A DNA stretch of 64,000 nucleotides from SLNP01 sp964568875 (GCA_964568875.1 CAZMSH010000005.1:62001-126000), one strand, 5' to 3'. Shown: positions 35,714 to 44,695, numbered from the stretch's first letter. Translations and numbers: made by a program. Notes: a model not told the origin generated them from the letters alone.

Positions 35714-36292
35714 ATGAAAACAACCTTGATAAATATTAGTCAGGCTATCGTTTTAACAATAATCCTGAATTCTTCCTGTAATAGGCAATCTGTATCATCA
35801 GAACTTTTGAATGATATTATTAACACTGAGGTAACTATGCGAATGTTTGAGGCCGTTCACTCTACAAAGAGAGATTACTTGTGGAGCGATTTTAGAAAGA
35901 AGTTCCGCTTTGTATCTATTGTATTCCTTCAGGATGGATGTGCTCCCTGTTATCCTAAACTTATTGAGTGGCACAGGCGTATGGAGCATATAGTTACGGC
36001 AGACGACTATACTGTGTTGTTTGTTATCAATGCCAGACACTATGAGAACTTTGTTCGAAATGCCAGAATCTATGGTGAGGTTGACGAGAGGTATTTCTAT
36101 GTAATGGATCCCAGCAATCAATACCTGATGAGTAACTCATCAATTTCTCGCACTTTTATAGATCGGTCGCTTCTGATAGACAAAGACAACCGCATCAAAA
36201 TGGTAGGTGAACCCTTTGCCAATGCTGATATGACAAAGGTATTCCACATTGTAACGGGTGTTGACACACAACACCCGGGTGAGTCTAAGTAG
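35714..36292 (+). CDS. Thioredoxin-like lipoprotein with CAPC motif, module B
   Basis: 192 residues. A lipoprotein signal ends NSSC (Cys22). The thioredoxin-like fold starts near residue 65 with FVSIVFLQDGCAPCY; the CxxC is Cys76 and Cys79. The cis-Pro loop is not obvious, and the fold looks like the TlpA-type proteins of Bacteroidota cassettes. The copy in module A has lost about 45 codons. It lies 34 nt before the transglutaminase-like gene and is probably in one transcript with it. Likely a periplasmic disulfide reductase or isomerase for the Cys-rich NVEALA protein; that link is inference. Confidence 0.78.
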   Translation: MKTTLINISQAIVLTIILNSSCNRQSVSSELLNDIINTEVTMRMFEAVHSTKRDYLWSDFRKKFRFVSIVFLQDGCAPCYPKLIEWHRRMEHIVTADDYTVLFVINARHYENFVRNARIYGEVDERYFYVMDPSNQYLMSNSSISRTFIDRSLLIDKDNRIKMVGEPFANADMTKVFHIVTGVDTQHPGESK

Positions 36293-36326
36293 CCAAGCGT
36301 GGGAGAAACCCGAAAAACAAAACAAC

Positions 36327-37124
36327 ATGACCACCAACCAAAGAAAGAGAGTACTTACCTATATTATGCTGGCTCTTCTGGCTGCCATTCCTCCATTTGT
36401 AGCCTACAGGCTGCTCGATGGGCGAGCTGCAAAGAACGATGCCGTTGCAGCTCTTGCAGGGAAAAACTACAGGGAACTGAAGCGTGTTCTTAACTACTTC
36501 AGCCGCGATAAGTCTGATTCCCTGAAACTTAAGGCTGCCAGGTTCCTGATAGATAATATGAGCTACCACATCGGGGTTCCTCAGAGACTCACCGACCGGC
36601 AGGGCAATGAGGTTGAATTTGATTTTTCAACCTTCCCCGTCGGTGACTTCAAACGACTCTGTGCCGTGATGGATTCGCTTGGTTACCGGTATGAGAAGGG
36701 AACTCCCCGGTACGATATTCAGATTATTACGGCCGATTATCTTATTGAGAACATTGACGATGCCTTCACGGCATGGGAGTACCCATGGGCTAAACATCTT
36801 GGCTTCGATGATTTCTGCGAGAACGTACTCCCTTACCGCGGCCAGAGCGAACCTCTCTCTAATTACAGGAAACATTTCATGGAGATTTTTAGCTGGCTGC
36901 CCGACTCACTGAAGGAGAATTATAAGGTTATTGATGTGGTGAATATTGTAAAGCGTCACCTTGAGAAGCGTATAGCCTACTCGGAGGAGTATCCGCTTTT
37001 TTACAGCGGATACCTGACACCACAACAGCTCGAGATGGTAAAGACCTCGGCCTGCGAGAACCTAGCCCCTTACTTCACCCTTCCGGCTCGACTTACTCAG
37101 CAATATCTCAATGCTGATACCTGA
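36327..37124 (+). pseudogene. Transglutaminase-like gene, N-terminal part of a broken reading frame
   Basis: 265 residues from the ATG at 36327. One membrane helix (about 9-29) comes first, then the helical N-terminal domain typical of large Bacteroidota transglutaminase-superfamily proteins: SDSLKLKAARFLIDNM, then AWEYPWAKHLGFDDFCENVLPYR. The catalytic core that should follow, with Cys, His and Asp, is absent. The frame stops at 37124 just after KTSACENLAPYF, which may be the start of the core. The C-terminal domain continues in another frame in the next ORF. I infer an internal deletion with frameshift. Confidence 0.6.
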
Positions 37125-37443
37125 CACCCTGGGAAACGAGTCGGTGAAAATTGATGAATTGCCAACTCAATTCTGGATAAAGCTCAATTCAGACAGCAAA
37201 GACTCGTGGTTCACCCTTCAGTATTTGCAAAATAACCGGTGGGTGCCGGTAAGGTCAGAAAGTCACAGGCTTTATACCCTTGATGCAGAAGGAAAGAAAG
37301 TATATCATACTGCTGATGCCATACCTCAGAATGCAGAGGTGCATTACGAGATAAACTTTGCCAATCTGCCCGGTAATGCCCTGCTGTACTGGGGAGGTCT
37401 ATCCAAACCATTCTCGGTTCGTGACAACAAAGTAATAATGTAG
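37111..37443 (+). pseudogene. Transglutaminase-like gene, C-terminal part in another frame
   Basis: 110 residues, overlapping the previous ORF by 14 nt in a different frame. Its beta-rich pattern (SWFTLQYLQNNRWVPVRSES, then ANLPGNALLYWGG and a closing KPFSVRDNK) resembles the last domain of the same transglutaminase-like family as I know it. There it directly follows the catalytic core. If translated alone it would be an orphan cytoplasmic domain. An independent small gene cannot be excluded. Confidence 0.5.
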
Positions 37444-37445
37444 CC

Positions 37446-38408
37446 ATGCACAGGTTGTCAGTTTATATTCACCGAGTTTTGCCGGCAGCTGTTTTGCTGT
37501 TACTTTCAGGGTTGTTTATATCTCCCTTTGCCACCGGCAGTGAATTCTTCGGAGGATTGGTGGCGGCTAAGTTACTTAGGATAGAGCAGATAGCTCTGCC
37601 TTTGTCATTCACAATATCCCTTCTGCTTCTCTTTACCCGGAGGTTAACAATTACAAAAGCCGACATCGGGGTATTCCTGTTTTTATTCTGGAGTGCAGCA
37701 ACAGAGGTTCTTCTGCACAGTAACGACACCTCCCTCTTTCTTCAACAACTCTATTCCTATATGTTGTGGGGAATGATATACATGGCACTGCGCCTGATAT
37801 CAGAAAGGAGGGTAGTTGTAACAACCATTGTCACAGTCTGGATTTCGGTAACACTTGTAATGGCCTTAATGGGGCTGCTGCAGCTTTATGGCCGGATACC
37901 CTCAAATCACAACCTGTTTCCCACTACCGGCCCATTCAATAATCCGGGCCCCTTTTCGGGCTGGATAGTAGCTGCGCTGCCTGTTTCCTTGGCAATCTTA
38001 CTGACAACCGGATCAGGAGGACATGAAACCTGGGAGAAAAGAGTCCTGCAGGCAGGGAGATACAGAATCAGTGTTGTGTTGTCGCCATTATGGTACGTCC
38101 GTTGGTTTTTGTTTACACTAACACTGACAACCCTGTTTGTAACCATTTTGGTATTACCTCCAGCCGGATCGCGGGCTGCATGGATAGCCTCAATTACCGG
38201 CCTACTTTATGTTGTCTGGTATTATCCCGGAAGACTTGATTACAGGGCTAAAATAAGGAAGTGGCTTGGCATCCTTTGCAGGTGGCAGAAAATGTTTCTC
38301 TTACTCCTGCTGGCCTCGGTTATTCTGGCAGGCGGCCTTGGACTTTATAACCTTAAAAAGGGTTCGGCAGATGGAAGAGATTATAATGGAATACGAAGAA
38401 GCGAATAA
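37446..38408 (+). CDS. O-antigen-ligase-like membrane protein, C-terminally truncated
   Basis: 320 residues with about eight hydrophobic segments and the polymerase/ligase-type loop FPTTGPFNNPGPFSGWIVAALP. A SRAAWIA motif follows. It ends LKKGSADGRDYNGIRRSE. In complete relatives the KKxSADGR motif is followed by IWK and several hundred more residues (further helices and often TPR repeats), so about half is missing. It starts 2 nt after the preceding ORF. Whether the truncated protein is made or works is unknown; it may be a pseudogene. Confidence 0.6.
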   Translation: MHRLSVYIHRVLPAAVLLLLSGLFISPFATGSEFFGGLVAAKLLRIEQIALPLSFTISLLLLFTRRLTITKADIGVFLFLFWSAATEVLLHSNDTSLFLQQLYSYMLWGMIYMALRLISERRVVVTTIVTVWISVTLVMALMGLLQLYGRIPSNHNLFPTTGPFNNPGPFSGWIVAALPVSLAILLTTGSGGHETWEKRVLQAGRYRISVVLSPLWYVRWFLFTLTLTTLFVTILVLPPAGSRAAWIASITGLLYVVWYYPGRLDYRAKIRKWLGILCRWQKMFLLLLLASVILAGGLGLYNLKKGSADGRDYNGIRRSE

Positions 38409-38483
38409 GAAATGATTGTATAATATTGTTTCTCCATAATATCAGCTATTTTCGTAAGGTTCATTTTTCTGAAATAACTTACA

Positions 38484-39542
38484 ATGGCAGGCAGGTTAAT
38501 AAAGTATTTTCTGATTTTATCGGCAATAATACACCTGCTGCTTGGTATCTGGTGGCTTGTTATTGCATCGCTGACAGTTCTTGGTGTTCTCTGGCTTTTC
38601 ACCACAACGTGGCGGCCTGTTAAGCGGGTGAGAGAGATTGATCTGATAAGAATACCGTTTAAAATAGTGCTAATATATGTCGCCATAGTGCTCTTCAGGA
38701 TGCTCTTCTTTGAGCTGGTCGGAGTTACCATGACCTCAATGAACGACACAATCAAGCCCGGTGATATGATTTATGTAAGCAGGTTAAGGTATGGTCCCCG
38801 ACTTCCCTCCAATCCCTACGAAATTACGTGGTTTAACATTGTTCTATACTCTATTGAACGCGATAAGGCCGATTTCAGGAAACAGGTGTGGAAGCGTCGC
38901 CGGCTGAAGGGATATGGCAAACCCAGAATAAACGACATTGTGGTCTTTGCTCAACCACGCACAGGTGATTATTTTATTAAGAGGTGCCTTGGGACACCAG
39001 GCGATACCATCATGATTCGTGATGGAACCGTTTTTGTGAACAGCAGGGCTGTTCCGGTTCCTTTAACCCTTATTCAGGGTGACGGACCTGCTGACGGATG
39101 GAAAATCTATCCCGGCAGTCATACAGGGTGGAATATTGACAACTGGGGTCCTTACATCCTTCCCGGGAAAGGGATGAAAATGGTTATTGACAGCGCCTCA
39201 CTGTCAATCTATGGCAGATTAATGGGAGAGCATGAAGGACATTTCCCGAAGGAGTCTCTGCATAATACCATATCTGAAGCGAACGATAAGCTCGAGGTAT
39301 ATACTTTTACCCAAAACTATTATTTCTATATTGGTGACAACAGGCCAAGGAGTAACGATTCACGTTTCTCAGGTCCGGTACCAGAAATCCACATAATAGG
39401 CAAGGCCAGACGAATAATTCTGAATAAAAACAGAGAGAACCCCTTCTTTTCACGTTTTATGGTTCCCGTGAACAGGAAGAAGTCTTTTCTCGTACCAGAT
39501 TCGGTGGAAGACCTCGGGGGTAGTAACATTCTGCCCAGATAG
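38484..39542 (+). CDS. S26-family signal peptidase, long form
   Basis: 352 residues. It has three N-terminal hydrophobic segments (about 8-45 and 58-80), then catalytic Ser85 in VTMTSMNDTIKPGD and Lys166 in GDYFIKRCLGTPGD. The late GDNRPRSNDSR motif of type I signal peptidases is present. A Lys/Arg-rich insertion lies between Ser and Lys, as in Bacteroidota LepB proteins. It is the last gene of the accessory island and looks intact. It could be dedicated to island-encoded secreted proteins rather than being the general leader peptidase; no other lepB lies in this window. Confidence 0.85.
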   Translation: MAGRLIKYFLILSAIIHLLLGIWWLVIASLTVLGVLWLFTTTWRPVKRVREIDLIRIPFKIVLIYVAIVLFRMLFFELVGVTMTSMNDTIKPGDMIYVSRLRYGPRLPSNPYEITWFNIVLYSIERDKADFRKQVWKRRRLKGYGKPRINDIVVFAQPRTGDYFIKRCLGTPGDTIMIRDGTVFVNSRAVPVPLTLIQGDGPADGWKIYPGSHTGWNIDNWGPYILPGKGMKMVIDSASLSIYGRLMGEHEGHFPKESLHNTISEANDKLEVYTFTQNYYFYIGDNRPRSNDSRFSGPVPEIHIIGKARRIILNKNRENPFFSRFMVPVNRKKSFLVPDSVEDLGGSNILPR

Positions 39543-39581
39543 TTGACAGAATTAAGAATAGGTGTGCAAAAAACGATCTTT

Positions 39582-41630
39582 TTACTGAGCATGAAGATCC
39601 ATTATTTTTCTGACAGGAAGCTTTTTCAGTACCAGTCCAACCCTTGCGGGGAGATATAGATGGAGCCAGAAAGGGGCATTAATAGCTTCAGTTCCTTCAG
39701 GCTTTGTTGCGGCGTAAACAATCGATTTGTCAATCCTTCCAAAACCACCGGAGGCGGTGTCGTCTGTATCGAGAATAACCTCGAACCGCCCCTTTGTTTT
39801 GAGTCCGTAACCGGTATAGCTGCGTGTGGGGTGGAAGTTGAATACAAAAAGCAGGTCGCCGCGAATAAAGGCTATCACCTTGTCGGTGTCGTTGTCGGCG
39901 ACAGTTTCAATATAAGGCTTTTCGAGGATTCGATACTGTTTCTCCATGGCGAGCATTTCAAGTTCGAACCGGTGAAGCTGGCTGTACCGTAGGTTCTCAT
40001 CGTCACACAATGACCACTGCCGGCGGGCATACCTGTAGCTCCAGTTGTTGCCTTCGCGCGGAAAGTCGATCCATTCGGGGTGGCCGAATTCATTTCCCAT
40101 AAAGGTGAGGTACCCGCCGCCGGCCGTTCCGAAGGTGATAAGCCTGATCATTTTATGCAGTGCCATACCCCTGTCAACCACCAGGCTGGTGGTCTGTTTC
40201 GACATTGAGGTGTACATCTCCGCATCGATCATGCGAAAGATAAGTGTTTTATCACCTACCAGCGCCTGGTCGTGCGATTCGCAATAGCTTATAACGCTCT
40301 CTTCGGGGCGTTTCTGTTTCAGTTCGAAAAAGAGCCTGCCGGTGTTCCACTCCTCATCGGGGACATCCTTTACGAGCTTTATCCAGTAGTCGGGAACCCC
40401 CATTGCCATCCTGTAATCGAACCCAAAACCCATGTTTTCAACAGCGGCAGCTATTCCGGGCATGCCGCTCATCTCCTCAGCCACGTTGAGTGCAGCCGGG
40501 TTTATTTCATGAACCAGGCTGTTGGCAAGGGTGAGATATACTATTGCATCTTCGTCCTGTCCGCCGTCATAATATTCTGAATATGAGACAAAGTCGCGGT
40601 TAAGTCCGTGATCAAAATATATCATGCTTGTAACCCCGTCAAATCTGAAGCCATCGAAACGGTATTCATTAAGCCACCAGGCACAGTTTGAGAGGAGGAA
40701 GTGTACAACATGGTCTTTCCCGTAATCGAAGCAGAGCGAATCCCAGGCCTTGTGAACTCTTCTCTCTCCGGTGTGGAACCAGAGGCCGGGGTTCCCGTCA
40801 AAGAGGGCAAGGCCTTCATTTACATTGCTTACCGAGTGTGAGTGGATAAGGTCCATTATTACCCTGATACCCAGTCCGTGAGCAGTGTCGACCAGTTCCT
40901 TCAGTTCCTCAGGTGTTCCGAACCTCGATGAGGCGGCGAAGAAGTTGGCCACATGGTATCCGAACGAGCCATAGAAGGGGTGTTCCTGCACGGCCATGAG
41001 CTGAATGGTGTTGTAGCCGAGGGCAGCGATGCGTGGCAGGACGTTGAGTGTGAACTCGCGCCATGTTCCGGTTTTCTCCTCTTCAGTTGCCATTCCGGCA
41101 TGGGCTTCGTAGATAAGCGGTGCTCCGGGTTGCGGGGTGAAGCTGGCGTTTACCCACTGGTAGCTTTCCTGTGGGTGCCACACCTGTGCCGAGAATATTT
41201 TTGTAACCTCATCCTGTACAAGGCGGGTGGAGTACGAGGGTATCCTTTCGCCCTTTCCGTTGTTCCAGTGAATACTCAGCTTATAGAGGTCGCCGTGGCT
41301 GAGGGCATTTTCAGGGAGGCTAATCTCCCAGTCTCCGTAGGTACCGGTGCGGGTCATGCGGTATGTTTCCGACTCGCGCCAGTTGCTGAAGGTTCCGACA
41401 AGATAAATTTCAACTGCCCCGGGTGCAAATTCACGGAAGATCCATCCGTTTCCGGTGTTGTGGAGTCCATACCAGAGGTACCCCAATGCGAAGTCGCGAA
41501 GGTTTTTGCCACCGGTAATAGCCTCTTTGCGTGCCATATATCTTCTATGGCGTGCTTCGATGATCCCGCTGTAAGACTTCAGCCACGGGTCGACTGTATA
41601 GAATGGATCTGATCGGTTCATTGGCGGCAA
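39582..41630 (-). CDS. glgB: 1,4-alpha-glucan branching enzyme
   Basis: 682 residues. An N-terminal carbohydrate-binding/E-set domain (about 60-150) precedes the GH13 barrel with the four conserved regions: DLIHSHSV, FDGFRFDGVTSMIY (nucleophile Asp), NVAEEMSGMPG (acid Glu) and YCESHDQALVG. This is the pattern of GH13_8 eukaryotic-like branching enzymes common in Bacteroidota. It forms alpha-1,6 branches in glycogen. It faces away from the other glycogen genes and is separated from them by the accessory island. The first ATGs at 41630 and 41621 are both possible. Confidence 0.93.
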   Translation of the reverse strand: MPPMNRSDPFYTVDPWLKSYSGIIEARHRRYMARKEAITGGKNLRDFALGYLWYGLHNTGNGWIFREFAPGAVEIYLVGTFSNWRESETYRMTRTGTYGDWEISLPENALSHGDLYKLSIHWNNGKGERIPSYSTRLVQDEVTKIFSAQVWHPQESYQWVNASFTPQPGAPLIYEAHAGMATEEEKTGTWREFTLNVLPRIAALGYNTIQLMAVQEHPFYGSFGYHVANFFAASSRFGTPEELKELVDTAHGLGIRVIMDLIHSHSVSNVNEGLALFDGNPGLWFHTGERRVHKAWDSLCFDYGKDHVVHFLLSNCAWWLNEYRFDGFRFDGVTSMIYFDHGLNRDFVSYSEYYDGGQDEDAIVYLTLANSLVHEINPAALNVAEEMSGMPGIAAAVENMGFGFDYRMAMGVPDYWIKLVKDVPDEEWNTGRLFFELKQKRPEESVISYCESHDQALVGDKTLIFRMIDAEMYTSMSKQTTSLVVDRGMALHKMIRLITFGTAGGGYLTFMGNEFGHPEWIDFPREGNNWSYRYARRQWSLCDDENLRYSQLHRFELEMLAMEKQYRILEKPYIETVADNDTDKVIAFIRGDLLFVFNFHPTRSYTGYGLKTKGRFEVILDTDDTASGGFGRIDKSIVYAATKPEGTEAINAPFWLHLYLPARVGLVLKKLPVRKIMDLHAQ

Positions 41631-41742
41631 TAACTTTCATAAAAATAGCACAGAAAAACCATCTTCCAAACCGGTGGCTGAAAAATCGGTTGTGTAAGTC
41701 ATTATATTGAAATTTAATGCTTAAAAAAAATTATAACATTGT

Positions 41743-41750
41743 TAAATTTG
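41743..41750 (+). promoter_or_regulatory. -7 box of ribF
   Basis: TAAATTTG matches TAnnTTTG and lies 13 nt before the ribF start codon, implying a very short leader. No clear -33. Confidence 0.4.
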
Positions 41751-41763
41751 TCGCGGAGTTAAT

Positions 41764-42699
41764 ATGAGAATCTTTGAACTCGATAATGTCTGCGGTATTA
41801 AATCACCGGTAGTTACCATGGGTGCCTTCGACGGCGTACATCGCGGGCATGCAATGCTTCTTGCCAGGCTTCGGGAAAAGGCTGCCGAGCTTGGAGGCGA
41901 GTCTGTGGTAGTCACTTTCCGGCCTCATCCCAAACTTGTCCTCGGTAAGTTCAGCAGCACCATAAGCCTTCTTACCAGCAATGAAGAAAAGTTATTTTTG
42001 CTTCGTGAAGCGGGAATTGACAATACTGTCATACTTGATTTCAACGATGAACTGATGCAGATGGAAGCATGTGACTTCATTGAGAAGATTCTTTCCGGAC
42101 GGTTAGGCATGAAACATCTGGTAGTAGGATTTGATCACAGGTTTGGAAGGGGTGGCAGTGGAGACTTCAGTGAGATTTCGGAGTGTTCTGAACGACTGGG
42201 ATTTGGCGTGGAGCGTGTGGGCAGTCTGAAAACAGACCGTGGTGTGGTAAGCTCAACAGGAATAAGAGATGCTCTGTCGGCTGGAGACCTGGCCGGGGCA
42301 AACGAGATGCTGGGGTATAGTTATTTTCTGAGAGGCACCATTGTGGCAGGCCGCAAGCTTGGCCGGTCAATCGGGTTTCCGACAGCAAATGTCAGTCCGG
42401 ATTTCCCGCACAAGCTGCTTCCCGGCGTAGGTGTATATGCTGTTTCAGTCAGATTCAATGGTGACCAGTACCAGGGAATGGCAAATATTGGCTACCGGCC
42501 GACATTTAATGAGATATCGGCACTCAAATCAGTAGAGGTTCATATTTTTAATTTTGACCAACAGATTTATGGTCAGTCAGTACAACTCTCTTTTCATCAC
42601 CGGCTGAGGGATGAGATGAAGTTTCCTTCAGCGGAGGCCCTGAGGCAACAGCTCATAATTGACAGAAACGATGCTGAAAGGGTACTGAAGGGTATGTGA
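41764..42699 (+). CDS. ribF: Bifunctional riboflavin kinase/FAD synthetase
   Basis: 311 residues of full family length. The N-terminal FAD synthetase domain has VVTMGAFDGVHRGHAMLL and RRFGRGGSG-like FDHRFGRGGSGD. The C-terminal flavokinase domain has GRKLGRSIGFPTANVSP and YQGMANIGYRPTF. It turns riboflavin to FMN and then FAD in the cytoplasm. It stands alone between the branching-enzyme gene (divergent) and ahcY. Confidence 0.95.
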   Translation: MRIFELDNVCGIKSPVVTMGAFDGVHRGHAMLLARLREKAAELGGESVVVTFRPHPKLVLGKFSSTISLLTSNEEKLFLLREAGIDNTVILDFNDELMQMEACDFIEKILSGRLGMKHLVVGFDHRFGRGGSGDFSEISECSERLGFGVERVGSLKTDRGVVSSTGIRDALSAGDLAGANEMLGYSYFLRGTIVAGRKLGRSIGFPTANVSPDFPHKLLPGVGVYAVSVRFNGDQYQGMANIGYRPTFNEISALKSVEVHIFNFDQQIYGQSVQLSFHHRLRDEMKFPSAEALRQQLIIDRNDAERVLKGM

Positions 42700-42726
42700 G
42701 GCAGTAGTGTAAGCCTGTTTTTTTTG

Positions 42727-42734
42727 TAACTTTG
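42727..42734 (+). promoter_or_regulatory. -7 box of ahcY
   Basis: TAACTTTG followed by CACATC, 25 nt before the ATG, a full match to the -7 consensus. The -33 region is not recognisable. Confidence 0.45.
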
Positions 42735-42759
42735 CACATCAAAATAAATCACTATTATC

Positions 42760-44175
42760 ATGACAGTCAAAACAGATACGTTACCATACAAGGTCAGGGA
42801 TATTTCACTGGCTTCATACGGAAGAAAAGAGATTGAAATAGCCGAAAAGGAGATGCCCGGTCTCATGTCGGTAAGGAGGAAGTTCGCCTCATCAAAACCT
42901 CTGAGCGGAGCAAGGATAACGGGCTCCCTGCATATGACAATACAAACGGCAGTATTGATAGAGACTCTTGTTGAGCTGGGTGCTGATGTGCGCTGGGCAA
43001 GCTGCAATATATTTTCTACCCAGGATCATGCTGCAGCAGCTATTGCTGAAAAGGGTATTCCGGTATTTGCCTGGAAGGGTGAGACTCTTGAGGAGTATTG
43101 GTGGTGTACAGCCCAGGCTCTTTCATTCCCCGGAGGAAAAGGGCCTCATCTGATCGTTGATGATGGAGGTGATGCAACTCTTATGGTGCATAAAGGTTTT
43201 CAGGCAGAAAAAGACCCTTCTCTGCTGGAGAAAAAAGCATCAAACCGTGAAGAGGCAGTTATCTTAATGACGCTGAAGAATATTCTTAATGACGATCCTC
43301 AGAAGTGGCATCGTGTGGTTAAGGAACTCAGGGGTATTTCTGAGGAGACCACCACAGGAGTGCACAGGCTTTATCAGATGCTTGAAGAGGGTAAGCTTCT
43401 TGTACCGGCAATAAATGTCAACGATTCGGTTACCAAGTCTAAATTTGATAATCTGTATGGATGCCGCGAGTCTCTTGCCGACGGCATAAAAAGAGCCACT
43501 GATGTGATGATAGCCGGAAAGGTGGTTGTCGTTTGTGGCTATGGCGATGTTGGTAAAGGCTGTGCCCACTCCATGAGGATGTATGGTGCCAGGGTAATTG
43601 TCACAGAGATTGATCCGATTTGTGCTCTGCAGGCTGCTATGGAAGGATTTGAGGTAAAAACCGTCGAGGAGTCCCTTGCTGAAGGCAATATTTATGTAAC
43701 GGCAACAGGTAACCTGAATGTCATAACTGCGGAGCATATGGCGGCAATGAAAGACCAGGCAATCGTATGCAATATAGGTCATTTCGACAATGAAATTCAG
43801 ATGGACAGGCTTGAGACATGGCAGGGAATAGAAAAAATAAATATCAAGCCCCAGGTAGATAAGTATCTGTTTCCTGATGGTCATGCCATTTTCATTCTGG
43901 CTGAGGGCAGGCTTGTAAATCTGGGGTGTGCTACCGGTCACCCTTCTTTTGTGATGAGCAACTCATTCAGCAACCAGACCCTTGCCCAGCTCGACCTCTG
44001 GAAGAATAAATATGAGATTGGTGTTTACAGGCTTCCGAAGCATCTTGATGAGGAGGTCGCCCGGCTGCACCTTGAACAGTTAAACGTTAAACTGACAACT
44101 ATGTCTGCTGAGCAGGCCGCCTACATTGGTGTTCCCGTTAAAGGACCCTACAAGCCGGATCATTACCGTTACTAG
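42760..44175 (+). CDS. ahcY: Adenosylhomocysteinase
   Basis: 471 residues. It carries SGARITGSLHMTIQTAVLIE near the start, the NAD-binding VVCGYGDVGKGCAHSM, SNSFSNQTLAQLDLW, and the C-terminal KPDHYRY that completes the NAD site. It hydrolyses S-adenosylhomocysteine to adenosine and homocysteine, closing the methylation cycle. Length and motifs are complete. Single-gene unit; the next gene converges from the other strand after 15 nt. Confidence 0.97.
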   Translation: MTVKTDTLPYKVRDISLASYGRKEIEIAEKEMPGLMSVRRKFASSKPLSGARITGSLHMTIQTAVLIETLVELGADVRWASCNIFSTQDHAAAAIAEKGIPVFAWKGETLEEYWWCTAQALSFPGGKGPHLIVDDGGDATLMVHKGFQAEKDPSLLEKKASNREEAVILMTLKNILNDDPQKWHRVVKELRGISEETTTGVHRLYQMLEEGKLLVPAINVNDSVTKSKFDNLYGCRESLADGIKRATDVMIAGKVVVVCGYGDVGKGCAHSMRMYGARVIVTEIDPICALQAAMEGFEVKTVEESLAEGNIYVTATGNLNVITAEHMAAMKDQAIVCNIGHFDNEIQMDRLETWQGIEKINIKPQVDKYLFPDGHAIFILAEGRLVNLGCATGHPSFVMSNSFSNQTLAQLDLWKNKYEIGVYRLPKHLDEEVARLHLEQLNVKLTTMSAEQAAYIGVPVKGPYKPDHYRY

Positions 44176-44189
44176 CCGGATTAACTGTT

Positions 44190-44669
44190 TCAGCGTTTAT
44201 TCCAGACATATATAACCGGGTACGTGAAACTTACCCTGTAGTTTTTCAAAGGGTATCTGCCCGGCCCTGATGAAGGTGTGCCAAATGACGGGAGTGCATA
44301 GTTTGTACCGCAGTCGGGACAGACAGCATAGATGCCATCGACATTGACGGCAACAGTTTTGCCATTCGTTGCATAATCGTGGGGGCAGGTGCGGTCGAAG
44401 GCAAGAAACTCCCACATAGTCGCATGGTAGATAATAATTCCCTTACCGTCGTAACCCGCAGCCGGGTATCCAATGTTGTTCGTTGATGCACTTATCAGCG
44501 CATGGTTGCCCGGAGCCGACAGGTCAGAGAATTCAGGATCGGTGAGAGAGATGGAGAAATCAACATATACATCAGGGATAACGTCGTTTTTATTTCGTTC
44601 GCAGCCTGTAGCGGCAATCAACAGGGTAGCCGTTAATAAAAAAATATGTAAATTTGAAGCTGTTCGCAT
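44190..44669 (-). CDS. Rieske-like lipoprotein with a CPH...CPDC site
   Basis: 159 residues from the ATG at 44669. A start at 44690 would lie on the -7 box. A lipobox at AATGC is followed by a Rieske-like beta fold. Ligand positions are Cys95-Pro-His97, then 19 residues, then Cys117-Pro-Asp-Cys120. A true Rieske centre has CxxH at the second site, so this is a 3Cys-1His set. The ending GPGRYPLKNYRVSF is typical of Bacteroidota Rieske-like lipoproteins, some of which have lost the cluster. Whether it binds [2Fe-2S] is open. Confidence 0.72.
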   Translation of the reverse strand: MRTASNLHIFLLTATLLIAATGCERNKNDVIPDVYVDFSISLTDPEFSDLSAPGNHALISASTNNIGYPAAGYDGKGIIIYHATMWEFLAFDRTCPHDYATNGKTVAVNVDGIYAVCPDCGTNYALPSFGTPSSGPGRYPLKNYRVSFTYPVIYVWNKR

Positions 44670-44687
44670 ACCAGGGCCTTTGTTTTG

Positions 44688-44695
44688 CAAAGATA
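44688..44695 (-). promoter_or_regulatory. -7 box of the Rieske-like gene
   Basis: TATCTTTG on the minus strand, 18 nt upstream of the ATG at 44669. No -33 TTG at the right distance. Confidence 0.4.
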
